This document shows, piece by piece, positions 36,489 to 45,490 of a stretch of DNA of 64,000 bases; within the stretch, counting starts at the first letter, position 1; every line of letters starts with the position of its first letter. Where the stretch lies: assembly GCF_023715445.1 (NCBI RefSeq), contig NZ_JAMBOD010000001.1, positions 1,178,001 through 1,242,000 of the forward strand. The letters run 5' to 3'. A program made the position numbers and the translations under genes. The DNA is from Fictibacillus nanhaiensis (GTDB lineage: Bacteria; Bacillota; Bacilli; Bacillales; Fictibacillaceae). Under the pieces are notes generated by a model. That model saw only the letters and a list, made by a program, of their open reading frames with translations. It did not search any database and was not told where the DNA came from.

Positions 36489-37612
36489 GTCATTTGCTGC
36501 CAAACGGTTCCGGCTGCTTCTTCCCCGCTCTGAATACGTTCCAAGGCAATTTTAACCTGCAATGAAACTTCAAATTCGGGATCATTTTGTGCAGCTTTTA
36601 ATGCCGGAATCGCTGTTTCATCTCCTACTTCAAATAGGAAACGTGCCGCACGCCAGCGGACAAGCTTATTTTTATCTGAGAGGGCATCACACATGACGGG
36701 AATAGCAGTTGGGTTTCCAAGATCAGATAACGCATCACCAGCCGTGCGTCTCACTGACACATTTTTATCCTGCAGTGCGAGATATAATAACGGAAGAACA
36801 GCTTCATCTTCAATCATTCCAAGATAGACAACAGCTAACCTTCTAATGGATGGCTTTTCATCCTTTAGAGCTTGTTTCAGTACCATGACATCATCAAGTG
36901 TCGGGTTCATTCTTTCGAGTGCTGCATAACGTGTCTGCCAGTCGTTGTCACGAAGCTTTTCAGCAACTTCAGTTGTTGAAACATCCTCTTTCTTTTCAGT
37001 TTGTTCCCCATTTGACTTATATGCCTGTTCTACCAAGTGATCAAGGCGTTCTTGCGGATAAACCGCTGAAAGCTCTTCAGCTACTTCATTTCCTACTTGC
37101 TCAAATGTTCCATATCGGACACCTTGATCTTCCCATTTACGTTCCATGACAAGGTTATCAGAAGCATCATGCGCTTTTAGAGCTGCTTTGGCAAAACGGT
37201 CTGGAAGTCCGACACGTTTCTCTTCTTTTTCCGTTTTCAGCTTGATTTGCATCGGCAGTCCACGGAACATTTGGATAAGAACGGTGATTTCAGTAATTTC
37301 ATCATCCTTTTCACCGTTTTGATCAGTTAACGTTTGTTCTTCTTCCTGACCAAATACTTTTCTTACTCCTGCTAAAATATCTTCCCACTTTGCACGAGGA
37401 TTACGATCTAAAGCCAGAAAATCTGCGACATGATAGATGCTCTTTACTCCTTCTACCTTCAGGATTTCCTTTATAAACTCAGGCGCGTTCTCAACATTGT
37501 CTTTCGTATAATTGTAACGCTCTGTTCCCGGAAGTGTTTCATCCAGGTTTATCTTCATGGAGTTGGGACTAGGAGTCGGTTCGATTCCTGTAATCTTCAA
37601 TGTTACATTCAC
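36473..37612 (-). CDS. CvfC-like protein: NifU N-terminal domain plus HEAT repeats
   Basis: 379 residues. N-terminal NifU/Nfu_N-type domain (about 1-90, ITGIEPTPSPNSMKINLD...VEGVKSIYHVADFLALDR), a charged middle, and at least four HEAT-like repeats from about 225 (RLAVVYLGMIEDEAVLPLL, VRRTAGDALSDLGNPTAIP, VRWRAARFLFEVGDETAIP). This matches the conserved virulence factor C family of Firmicutes. No Fe-S ligand cysteines are seen. The start overlaps the stop of the gene upstream by four bases. Confidence 0.85.
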   Translation of the reverse strand: MNVTLKITGIEPTPSPNSMKINLDETLPGTERYNYTKDNVENAPEFIKEILKVEGVKSIYHVADFLALDRNPRAKWEDILAGVRKVFGQEEEQTLTDQNGEKDDEITEITVLIQMFRGLPMQIKLKTEKEEKRVGLPDRFAKAALKAHDASDNLVMERKWEDQGVRYGTFEQVGNEVAEELSAVYPQERLDHLVEQAYKSNGEQTEKKEDVSTTEVAEKLRDNDWQTRYAALERMNPTLDDVMVLKQALKDEKPSIRRLAVVYLGMIEDEAVLPLLYLALQDKNVSVRRTAGDALSDLGNPTAIPVMCDALSDKNKLVRWRAARFLFEVGDETAIPALKAAQNDPEFEVSLQVKIALERIQSGEEAAGTVWQQMTKSRK

Positions 37613-37914
37613 TCCTTTTTCATGAAATATTCTTCATTTATTGATTGCAGATAACTCGTAATTTGCTCTTTTTCTTTATCAGTAAACTTATATTCACAGT
37701 CCACACCTTCATCATGTGCAATAATTTCCTGAAGCTCCCCATCCTTATCAAATACTGCGAGGGCGCTCGGATCATTTATTCCCTCAGGCAAAATTTCAAC
37801 ATTATCAATCTGAAAGGATATATACACATTGATCCAGGGACCGACTTGGGTAATGTCATAGCTCGTAAAGTTTAGTTTTCCTTCAAAGTAATTCATAAAT
37901 CCATACTTGTACAT
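37609..37914 (-). CDS. Hypothetical protein coupled to CvfC-like gene, 101 aa
   Basis: Soluble acidic protein: beta-rich first half (MNYFEGKLNFTSYDITQVGPWINVYISFQI type strands) and a helical end. GGAGG precedes the ATG. Its stop overlaps the start of the next gene (ATGA), so the two are translated together and may act together. Family not recognised with confidence. Confidence 0.7.
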   Translation of the reverse strand: MYKYGFMNYFEGKLNFTSYDITQVGPWINVYISFQIDNVEILPEGINDPSALAVFDKDGELQEIIAHDEGVDCEYKFTDKEKEQITSYLQSINEEYFMKKE

Positions 37915-37984
37915 GTTTTTCCTCCAATAAGCATCTCTTTCCTATTATAAGGAACATCCATCTAAATCTCAAAAGATGCATTTT

Positions 37985-38016
37985 AAAAAAGACAAACACA
38001 GAGCGGTGTTTGTCTT
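37985..38016 (-). terminator. Terminator after kynB
   Basis: AAGACAAACAC / GTGTTTGTCTT perfect stem followed on the minus strand by six T. Confidence 0.85.
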
Positions 38017-38023
38017 AAAGCAG

Positions 38024-38647
38024 TTAGTATATCTCTTTTAGGATGGCACGTACAGGACTGCCATCTGCATCTTTTAATGGAAGCGGCAACGCGGTGAGTT
38101 CATATTCTCCCTCTTGTACTTCATCGAGGACCAATCCTTCTAAAATATGAATATTATGCTTATGAAGCGAGTGATGTGCTTGTAATTCTTTGCTGTCTAA
38201 CGGATCCACTGAAGGCATATCCACTCCAATCAGTCGTACTCCGTTCTTCTGTAAAAAAGGCACTACTTCAGGAGATACAGGTACAATATTTTCTGGAAAA
38301 CTCGTACGGTCCTTCCAGCAGCCTGTCTTAAAAAGAACACGCATCGTATTTCCTTTTAATTTCCCTTGTAAGCTTTCGGATGTGACTTCCTCAGCACCTG
38401 TTACATCAATGACCATTACAGGCCCGTTATACAATTCTAAAGGAAGATCGATCACTCTCTTTCCTTCATTATCAAAATGATAAGGAGCATCGATATGTGT
38501 GCCTGTATGAGTGCTCAACTCGAGCTTGCCCACATTAACCGACCCCGATTGTTCCTTCGTCCACGCAAGTTCAAACGTATATGGTGTATCACCTGGCCAG
38601 CCGGGAACACCGTTATATAACGGCATAGAAATATCGATAATCTTCAC
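38024..38647 (-). CDS. kynB: Kynurenine formamidase (arylformamidase)
   Basis: 207 residues of the cyclase/KynB metal-hydrolase family. The signature STHTGTHIDAPYHF (HxGTHxDxPxH) supplies the zinc ligands; a later His/Glu pair appears in LQAHHSLHKHNIHILEGL. Hydrolyses N-formylkynurenine to kynurenine. The GTG start at 38647 lies 12 bases after the kynU stop with AAGGAGAGG upstream, so it is the second gene of a kynU-kynB operon. Confidence 0.92.
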   Translation of the reverse strand: MKIIDISMPLYNGVPGWPGDTPYTFELAWTKEQSGSVNVGKLELSTHTGTHIDAPYHFDNEGKRVIDLPLELYNGPVMVIDVTGAEEVTSESLQGKLKGNTMRVLFKTGCWKDRTSFPENIVPVSPEVVPFLQKNGVRLIGVDMPSVDPLDSKELQAHHSLHKHNIHILEGLVLDEVQEGEYELTALPLPLKDADGSPVRAILKEIY

Positions 38648-38659
38648 ACGAACCTCTCC

Positions 38660-39931
38660 TTACGCAATAACTTCCCTTTTATTTTCATATTTTTCATATT
38701 CACGTGTGGTCATGATTTTAGCCAGTATTTGAACGGCATCATAAACATCACGGTATGAATTATATAGAGCTACAGGAGCTAGACGTATAACATTCGGAGC
38801 ACGGAAATCCGGTACGATGCCATTATCTTTAAGTGCTTTACAGATTCTGGCTGCATCGCTGTGCATTAAAGCGACATGCCCGCCTCGTCTTGCATCTTCG
38901 ATTGGATTCACAATCTGAAACACACCTTCCAGCTCTTGATCTAATAAATCCATTAATAATGTTGTAAGTTTTAGCGATTTGCCTCGGATTCTTTCTATTT
39001 GAGCCTCTTCAAAAATAGATAGTGATCCGATTAATGGAGCTGTACTCAGCATGTGCGGTGTTCCGATTTGAAACCCGCCTGCTGATTGTTCAGCATCAAA
39101 AGTATGGTCCATATCAAACTGTGATTCTTTCTTACTTCCAAACCACCCGGAGAGACCTGGTGTCTTAGTAAAGTGTTTTTTGTTTACGTAAATACCGCCC
39201 ACTCCTCCTGGTCCAGCATTTACGTATTTGTAGTTACACCAAAAGGCAAAATCGACACCCCATTCGCTCAATTCATGAGGAATCGCACCAATTGAGTGGC
39301 ATAGATCAAATCCAATTAAAATATTCCGTTTATGTGCTTCTTTTGTCAATTGCTCCATATTCAGCAATTGACCACTTCTGTAAAGAACAGATGGTAATAA
39401 GATAAGCGCAACATCTTCAGTCATTGCTTCAATAATATCTTCCTCTTCCAATGTCATACCATTTTTGCTTTTCACTTGTATGAGCTCTGTATCCGGATTA
39501 AGGCCTTTTAATTTCAACTGGCTTTGCAGTGCATAGATATCTGAAGGGAATGTCAGTTCATCGGCTAAAATCTTCGTTCTTCCCGGGCTCGGACTAAAAA
39601 ATGTAGCTGCAAGCTGATGAAGGTTTACGGTAGTAGATCCGGTAACAATCACTTCCTTAGCTTCAGCACCTACAAGTAAAGCTAATTTTTCAGCTAATTG
39701 TTCACTTAGTGTGAACCAAGGGTATTTACCACCCATCCAGCCATCGATTCCTTGCTCTTTCCAGTCACTTAAAACATCCAGCAGTGATTGTTCTGCTCTT
39801 TTTGATAAAAGACCTAAAGAGTTCCCATCTAAGTATATTGAATCATTTTTTACATAAAACTCATTTTTGAACGAAGCGAGTTCATCGTTCTGGTCTAAAA
39901 GTTCTACTGTCTCTGCTGTTATTTGTTTCAT
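38660..39931 (-). CDS. kynU: Kynureninase
   Basis: 423 residues, class V aminotransferase fold. The PLP lysine is in [16 protein letters not shown]; other family segments are [20 protein letters not shown] and [10 protein letters not shown]. Cleaves kynurenine to anthranilate and alanine (or the hydroxy form). GGGAGG precedes the ATG. Tryptophan 2,3-dioxygenase (kynA), the first pathway step, is not in this window. Confidence 0.95.
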   Translation of the reverse strand: MKQITAETVELLDQNDELASFKNEFYVKNDSIYLDGNSLGLLSKRAEQSLLDVLSDWKEQGIDGWMGGKYPWFTLSEQLAEKLALLVGAEAKEVIVTGSTTVNLHQLAATFFSPSPGRTKILADELTFPSDIYALQSQLKLKGLNPDTELIQVKSKNGMTLEEEDIIEAMTEDVALILLPSVLYRSGQLLNMEQLTKEAHKRNILIGFDLCHSIGAIPHELSEWGVDFAFWCNYKYVNAGPGGVGGIYVNKKHFTKTPGLSGWFGSKKESQFDMDHTFDAEQSAGGFQIGTPHMLSTAPLIGSLSIFEEAQIERIRGKSLKLTTLLMDLLDQELEGVFQIVNPIEDARRGGHVALMHSDAARICKALKDNGIVPDFRAPNVIRLAPVALYNSYRDVYDAVQILAKIMTTREYEKYENKREVIA

Positions 39932-40042
39932 CCTGTCAATTCCTCCCGCAACTAGTTCTTGTAACCGTTTTCAACATAAGGTAAATAGCCATATACATTT
40001 CCCCTCATATTCCATTATGATAGAGCCAAGGGGGTCTTGCCA

Positions 40043-41206
40043 GTGAAACGTATTTGGTGGTTAGCCGGAATAGTTTCCGTTTTCTTTTTAACAATAGCAC
40101 TTATATATATGTATAATAACGCAGATTTACAGACGGTAGAAGACAAAAAGCCGCCTAAACAAGAAAATAATCCTGTGCCTGAGGAAACAAAACCTGAACC
40201 AGTGGTAGAAAAACCTGTCGAAAAAACGACAAGTCTTACGCTCGCTGCAGTAGGCGATATCTTAATTCATGACACTGTTTATAATAAAGCGAAACAACCG
40301 TCTGGAGCTTATAATTTCACCGCGAATTTTTTACCGGTAAAAACATATTTGACTCAGCCTGATATCACAATAGCTAATCAAGAAACAATGATTGGCGGTA
40401 TACAATTCGGCCTGTCTTCTTATCCTTCTTTTAATTCACCTCAGGAAGTTGGTGATGCTTTAAAAGAAAACGGTGTAGATCTGGTTACTTTGGCCAACAA
40501 CCATACACTTGACCGTGGTGAAAAAATCATTCTTAGCGCATTAAATTACTGGAACGAAATCGATGTTATGTATACAGGGGCATATGCTTCCCCAGACGAT
40601 CAGCAAACGATCAGGCTCATGAAAAAGAATGATATTACTGTTTCGTTTCTGAGTTATACATATGGTACAAACGGAATACCTGTCCCAACAGGTAAAGATC
40701 ATCTTGTAAACTTAATCGAAGCCGAAAAAATTAAAAATGATATACAAAGAGCAAAAAGTCTTTCAGATGTTTCGATTGTATCTTTGCACTTTGGGAATGA
40801 ATATGAAAGAACGCCAAATGATTTTCAAAAAGGAATCGTTAAAATCGTTACAGAAGCTGGCGGGGACATTATAATCGGCCACCATCCGCACGTCCTGCAA
40901 CCCGTTAATTGGGAAACAGCAAGTGACGGATCAAAAACATTTGTTGCCTATTCATTAGGAAATTTCTTGTCTGGACAAAGACGGGAATATAAAGATATTG
41001 GAGGAATTATACAGCTTACGGTTTCAAAGCGCGTAAAAGGGGAAGATACGAAAATAGATTTACATGAACCAAAATTCCTGCCAACTTATGTTGATCGTTC
41101 ATTCGTCATTCACCCCATGAAAGATCTTCCTCAACTGAAAAAATCATATGACGAGATCAAAGCTCATATGAAGCAATGGGTTCCAGAATTGAATTTTTTT
41201 GAATAA
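40043..41206 (+). CDS. CapA-family membrane-anchored metallophosphatase-like protein
   Basis: 387 residues. N-terminal signal anchor (WWLAGIVSVFFLTIALIYMY), a Pro/Glu/Lys linker, then the PGA_cap domain with motifs AAVGDILIHD, LANNHTLDRG, SLHFGNEYE, GHHPHVLQP and SLGNFLSGQ. Related to CapA/PgsA used in poly-gamma-glutamate capsule synthesis, but capB/capC partners are absent here, so a capsule role is not supported. The start is GTG 40043, eight bases after AAGGGGG; TTG 40037 is too close. Confidence 0.88.
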   Translation: MKRIWWLAGIVSVFFLTIALIYMYNNADLQTVEDKKPPKQENNPVPEETKPEPVVEKPVEKTTSLTLAAVGDILIHDTVYNKAKQPSGAYNFTANFLPVKTYLTQPDITIANQETMIGGIQFGLSSYPSFNSPQEVGDALKENGVDLVTLANNHTLDRGEKIILSALNYWNEIDVMYTGAYASPDDQQTIRLMKKNDITVSFLSYTYGTNGIPVPTGKDHLVNLIEAEKIKNDIQRAKSLSDVSIVSLHFGNEYERTPNDFQKGIVKIVTEAGGDIIIGHHPHVLQPVNWETASDGSKTFVAYSLGNFLSGQRREYKDIGGIIQLTVSKRVKGEDTKIDLHEPKFLPTYVDRSFVIHPMKDLPQLKKSYDEIKAHMKQWVPELNFFE

Positions 41207-41212
41207 ACTGAA

Positions 41213-41250
41213 GAGAAGCTGGTTCACATCTGAACCAGCTTCTCGTTATT
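41213..41250 (+). terminator. Terminator after the CapA-like gene
   Basis: GAGAAGCTGGTTCA and its exact complement around a four-base loop, then GTTATTTT. Confidence 0.85.
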
Positions 41251-41395
41251 TTCCTTTAGACCTTGGACTTTGTGTATCTCTTTTTGGAATTTCATCTGCA
41301 AACTTTTCATCCGAAAACTCAACATTTGTCATACTTTCGGTCGGTGTCTGATTATTTTTAGCCGCTGCGTCTAAAGCATGTTTTCTTTTCGCCAC
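41246..41395 (-). CDS. Small hypothetical protein, 49 aa
   Basis: The GTG at 41395 (MAKRKHALDAAAKNNQ) is preceded by AAGGAGGG eight bases away. Highly charged, no hydrophobic segment, Lys/Ser-rich tail. Resembles in style the tiny basic proteins of spore formers such as YuzL, but no firm family call. Confidence 0.55.
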   Translation of the reverse strand: MAKRKHALDAAAKNNQTPTESMTNVEFSDEKFADEIPKRDTQSPRSKGK

Positions 41396-41475
41396 TGCAC
41401 ATCCCTCCTTAACATTAGGATGTGTATTTTTACGAAAATTAAAAGACAGATTCAAAAGAACCTGTCTTAATCATT

Positions 41476-42795
41476 TTATAAAACCATCGCAGCAATGAAA
41501 CCAAATGCGATCAACGGCAAATTGTAGTGTAGGAATGTTGGAACACATGTGTCCCAAATATGATTATGCTGATTGTCAACATTCAAACCTGATGTCGGTC
41601 CAAGCGTACTATCTGATGCTGGTGAACCTGCATCACCTAATGCTGCTGCTGTACCAATTAAAGCGATAGTAGCCATAACACTAAGACCTAATTCACCTGC
41701 AAGCGGAACAAAAATCGTTGTAATGATTGGAATAGTTGAAAAAGATGAACCAATTCCCATTGTAACGAGCAATCCAATCACAAGCATCAGCAAAACGCCA
41801 AGTGCTGTAGAGTTCCCAATAAATGCAGCACTGCCTTTTACCAATGTCTCTACTTCTCCAGTCTCACGCATAACCGCTGCAAAACCTGCAGCAGAAATCA
41901 TAACGAACCCGATGTATGACATCATCTTCATGCCTTCGGTTAATACAGCATCGGATGATTTGAGTTTTAATTGTCCGCTAAAATATAGCAAAACGATACC
42001 CGACAGAGCACCAAAGATCATAGAATCAGTTTTCAGCTGTACAAAAAGAGTTGCTGCAATCGCCAGAACTGCTGTTATGATTGATCTTTGCGTGTAAACT
42101 GTTCCTTCTGGATCGGAAGTGCCAAGCATTTTACTATCATAGTTGCGCGGTTTACGGTACGTAATAAAGACAGCAATTAAAAGTCCCACAATCATTCCTA
42201 ATGAAGGTATTGTCATTGCTGTTGGGATTTGGTCCATTTTAACGGTTAACCCGCTGTCCTTCATGTTAGTCTGAAGGATTTCATGAAAGATCCCTCCAAA
42301 GCCCACAGGGAACCACATATAAGGTGTAATTAATCCAAACGTGATTACTGTTGCTACAAGCCGTCTGTCAAGCTGTAATTCATTTAATATATGCAGAAGC
42401 GGCGGTATAAAAATGGGAATAATCGCAATATGAACGGGGATAACGTTTTGAGAGAGAGATGAAATCATTAAAATAACAAATAGAATAAGAACTTTTGATA
42501 ATGATTTTTTTCTTGTTTCTCCTTCTTTTTCAACAAGCTTAATGGCTTTATTAACCATCAATGCAGGTAGTCCAGTACGTGACAGCGCTACTGCAAAACT
42601 TCCTAATAAAGCATAACTTAATGCAATAACCGCATTCGATCCTAATCCTTCAGTAAATACCGTTATCGTTTCAGTAAGGCCCATCCCGGCAACAAAACCG
42701 CCTGTAAGTGCACCCACAAGTAAAGCAACAACTACATGTATACGTAAAAGGCTTAGTACCAGCATTACAGCTACCGCTAATACTACAGCATTCAT
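41476..42795 (-). CDS. yuiF: YuiF-like Na+/H+ antiporter-family or amino-acid transporter
   Basis: 439 residues, about twelve membrane helices. The N-terminal [23 protein letters not shown] and the late [19 protein letters not shown] motif are typical of the YuiF/NhaC-like branch. Neighbours pepA (yuiE) and yuiD support orthology with B. subtilis yuiF. Direction and substrate uncertain; related proteins move amino acids such as histidine. A perfect 26-bp palindrome lies 50 bases upstream. Confidence 0.85.
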   Translation of the reverse strand: MNAVVLAVAVMLVLSLLRIHVVVALLVGALTGGFVAGMGLTETITVFTEGLGSNAVIALSYALLGSFAVALSRTGLPALMVNKAIKLVEKEGETRKKSLSKVLILFVILMISSLSQNVIPVHIAIIPIFIPPLLHILNELQLDRRLVATVITFGLITPYMWFPVGFGGIFHEILQTNMKDSGLTVKMDQIPTAMTIPSLGMIVGLLIAVFITYRKPRNYDSKMLGTSDPEGTVYTQRSIITAVLAIAATLFVQLKTDSMIFGALSGIVLLYFSGQLKLKSSDAVLTEGMKMMSYIGFVMISAAGFAAVMRETGEVETLVKGSAAFIGNSTALGVLLMLVIGLLVTMGIGSSFSTIPIITTIFVPLAGELGLSVMATIALIGTAAALGDAGSPASDSTLGPTSGLNVDNQHNHIWDTCVPTFLHYNLPLIAFGFIAAMVL

Positions 42796-42844
42796 TCATT
42801 TTCCTCCTTAAAAAAACCTTTATCGCTTTATTTCGCTAAATCAC

Positions 42845-42870
42845 TAATTTGTTAAACCTTTAACAAATTA
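42845..42870. promoter_or_regulatory. 26-bp palindrome, probable operator of yuiF
   Basis: TAATTTGTTAAA and TTTAACAAATTA are perfect inverted repeats of twelve bases with CC between. It lies 49 bases before the yuiF start and lacks a T-run, so it fits a repressor site rather than a terminator. The regulator is unknown. Confidence 0.6.
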
Positions 42871-42902
42871 ACATGTAATGGGAACTGTGTCAAATATAAA
42901 AT

Positions 42903-42933
42903 AAAAAAACTGAACCTCTTTTGAGATTCAGTT
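42903..42933 (-). terminator. Terminator after pepA
   Basis: AACTGAA-CTC pairs with GAG-TTCAGTT, followed on the minus strand by a T-run. Confidence 0.75.
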
Positions 42934-42942
42934 CACGTGACA

Positions 42943-44430
42943 TTATGCTTTAAAATTTCTAATGAACGTTGTCAATGTACGGACCATTACTCCAGTTGCA
43001 CCTTTTGGTCCCAGTTCTGATGCTCTGGATGAGTATGCTGTTCCGGCAATATCCAAATGAACCCATGGTGTTTTTTCTGCAAATTCTCCAACAAATAGTC
43101 CGCCTGTTATGGCATGACCAAGCCGTCCTGTTGCGTTGTTAAGGTCTGCTACATCACTCGTTTTCAGCATGTCTTTGAATGGCTGAAAACTAGGAAGCAA
43201 CCAGAGGAGCTCTGCTTCATCTGAAGCTGATTGTTTAATATGCTCATAGAAGCTTTCATCGTTCGTTAAAGCACCTGTTGTACAATCACCTAGTGCTACC
43301 AGTACTCCGCCTGTTAATGTGGCCACATCTACAATATATTCAGCACCTTGTTCTTTTGCATACGTAATCGCATCCGCAAGAATTAGTCGTCCTTCTGCAT
43401 CCGTATTTCTTACTTCTATTGTTTTTCCGCTTAATGACGTAATAACGTCACCCGGCTTCATGGCAGCCCCATTTACAAGGTTTTCAGATGAAGGAATAAC
43501 AAACATAACATTAATCTCCGGCTTTAATCGGCCGATAGCTTCCATTGCACCAAGCACGGCTGCACTTCCGCCCATATCACTTTTCATTTCATGCATGTTA
43601 AGTGCAGGTTTAATTGAATAGCCTCCTGCATCAAAAGTTAATCCTTTACCTACTAATGCTACCACTGAATCCCAAGTTTTTCGTCCCTGGTATTTTACCG
43701 TAATCATTTTTGGAGGCTGATCAGATCCTTGGCTCACGGCAAGAATTGCTCCCATGCCTAGTTTTTCCATATCTTCTTTTTCTAAAATCTCATATTCCAT
43801 GCCATATTCCAATGCTACGTCGATAGCTTCTGCAGCAAGATCTGTCGGTGTAAGCAAATTGGCAGGCGTGTTAACAAGATCGCGTGCCAGGTTGATCCCC
43901 TTCGCATATGCATAACCGCTTGTTAATCCAGCTTCAGCCTCTTCATTTTCGGTATAAACAGCAATTTGTTCTAATCTTTTTTGGGGTTCATTTGATTTCT
44001 TTTTATAATTCTCAAATTGGTACGCAGAAGTCCCAACTGCTTCACTAAATGCGTGTGCAAGCTTTTCCATTGAGAGTTGATCACTGTAAAATGTGTCCAG
44101 AAGGATTGAAAAATGTGTCCTTCTTTCTTTTGAAATTTCTTGAACCGCTCTGCCAAATGTATTTCTAACTTTTTCATACGTAAGTTCATCTTTTTTTCCT
44201 AAACCTGCAAAATAGATGCGTTTCGTTCCGATCTGATTTAAAGTATTTAATTTATTTATGCTTTTGAATTTATTAGAAAGATCTCCGTCTTTAATTAGGT
44301 CGGTTATATTTCCTTGAAGGTGTTCATCTATATCGGCCATTACTCCTGAAAGTTTCGGTTCTTGAAATAAACCGACCAGTAGGACTTCTTCTTGTTCGTT
44401 TGCATTCCATTGTTGTTTTATTGTAAACAC
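42943..44430 (-). CDS. pepA: Leucyl aminopeptidase (M17)
   Basis: 495 residues (yuiE in B. subtilis). The C-terminal catalytic domain has the metal ligands: Lys and Asp in VGKGLTFDAGGYSIKP, Asp in MKSDMGGSAAV, and the signature NTDAEGRLILADAI with catalytic Arg. The N-terminal macro-like domain is present. GTG 44430 is eight bases after AGGGGGA; the ATG at 44448 precedes that site. Removes N-terminal residues from peptides in the cytoplasm. Confidence 0.95.
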   Translation of the reverse strand: MFTIKQQWNANEQEEVLLVGLFQEPKLSGVMADIDEHLQGNITDLIKDGDLSNKFKSINKLNTLNQIGTKRIYFAGLGKKDELTYEKVRNTFGRAVQEISKERRTHFSILLDTFYSDQLSMEKLAHAFSEAVGTSAYQFENYKKKSNEPQKRLEQIAVYTENEEAEAGLTSGYAYAKGINLARDLVNTPANLLTPTDLAAEAIDVALEYGMEYEILEKEDMEKLGMGAILAVSQGSDQPPKMITVKYQGRKTWDSVVALVGKGLTFDAGGYSIKPALNMHEMKSDMGGSAAVLGAMEAIGRLKPEINVMFVIPSSENLVNGAAMKPGDVITSLSGKTIEVRNTDAEGRLILADAITYAKEQGAEYIVDVATLTGGVLVALGDCTTGALTNDESFYEHIKQSASDEAELLWLLPSFQPFKDMLKTSDVADLNNATGRLGHAITGGLFVGEFAEKTPWVHLDIAGTAYSSRASELGPKGATGVMVRTLTTFIRNFKA

Positions 44431-44503
44431 GTTAAAGTTCCCCCTCATTCATTTTCATATCTATTATACTCTTTCTTTTAGAATATTTCGAATTCACCTT
44501 ATA

Positions 44504-44878
44504 TTATTCTAAATTAAGATAAAGTTTTGGAAGTAGAGGCAAGACATGCGATTCTGCAAATGGTACTTTATCGGTATATACGGGTATTAAGTTCTGACAC
44601 TGATCAATAAAACTTAATACAGGCAATAAATCCAAGTTCCAGTATTGAGGTTTGTAAGGAGTAAGATAATACTTTGCTGCTTTCAGCATTTCTCGCGCGC
44701 CTTTTACATTTCCATATTCGTAATGATACAATGCGACGGTCATCTGCAAGAGTCCTTTAATGAACAAGTTGCTGCGGTCTGTGAGCCAGATAGCTTCTAA
44801 CAAATCATGCCCGGTGTAATAGTCGCCGTCATTATACACAACAAAAAATTCATAATACTCTTGCGGATAAATCTCCAC
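44504..44878 (-). CDS. DUF309-family protein
   Basis: 124 residues, helical. FFVVYNDGDYYTGHDLLEAIWL followed by FIKGLLQMTVALYHYEYGNVKGAREML is the DUF309 pattern (FNxGxYxxxHExLExxW). Function unknown. Single gene upstream of pepA on the same strand with a 70-base gap. Confidence 0.82.
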   Translation of the reverse strand: MEIYPQEYYEFFVVYNDGDYYTGHDLLEAIWLTDRSNLFIKGLLQMTVALYHYEYGNVKGAREMLKAAKYYLTPYKPQYWNLDLLPVLSFIDQCQNLIPVYTDKVPFAESHVLPLLPKLYLNLE

Positions 44879-44992
44879 TTTTTATCACCTCTCCGTCATT
44901 CATGTTACCAGAGATTGAACTTCTTTCAAATCGGGTAACAACTATCTAAAACAGCCATACTATAAACCATCACAAAAGAGAGGGAGCCAATC

Positions 44993-45478
44993 ATGCCTGA
45001 TTTATTTTTTAACTTTCCATTAATCGCAGCATTATTAGGTGTTTTTTCCGCACAATTTTTGAAAATCCCTATCCACTATTATCAAACCAAAAAAATCAGA
45101 TGGGATTTGTTTATCAGCACTGGCGGGATGCCAAGTTCCCATTCTGCATCCGTTACTTCTCTTGCTACTGCAGTCGGAGCACTTCATGGACTCGGTTCTT
45201 CACTTTTTGCTGTCGCAGCTATGTTCGCTATTATTGTTATGTATGACGCAAAAGGTATCCGTTGGCATGCAGGAGAACAGGCTGCTGTATTGAATGATTT
45301 AGTAGAAGAGTTCAGAGACCACGTTAAGAAGACAAACAAAGAATTCGAACAGAAGAATGTGGAAGAGCAAAGAAAAGAATTAAAAGAGCTTCTAGGGCAC
45401 AGTCCTAAAGAAGTATTATTCGGCGGACTGCTGGGTATCACACAAACATTAATTCTTTCGTGGCTTTTTTTAGCATAG
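44993..45478 (+). CDS. yuiD: YuiD-family membrane protein (divergent PAP2, DUF212)
   Basis: 161 residues with four helices. STGGMPSSHSASVTSLATAVG carries the SxxxH motif of phosphatidic-acid phosphatases, and MYDAKGIRWHAGEQA is specific to the DUF212 branch. AGAGGGAG precedes the ATG. The next gene starts 12 bases later. Confidence 0.9.
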   Translation: MPDLFFNFPLIAALLGVFSAQFLKIPIHYYQTKKIRWDLFISTGGMPSSHSASVTSLATAVGALHGLGSSLFAVAAMFAIIVMYDAKGIRWHAGEQAAVLNDLVEEFRDHVKKTNKEFEQKNVEEQRKELKELLGHSPKEVLFGGLLGITQTLILSWLFLA

Positions 45479-45490
45479 GGGGTACATTCC

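Noticed and set aside
40043-41206. Poly-gamma-glutamate capsule operon
   Set aside because: Only a CapA-like protein is present; capB and capC homologues are absent on both sides.
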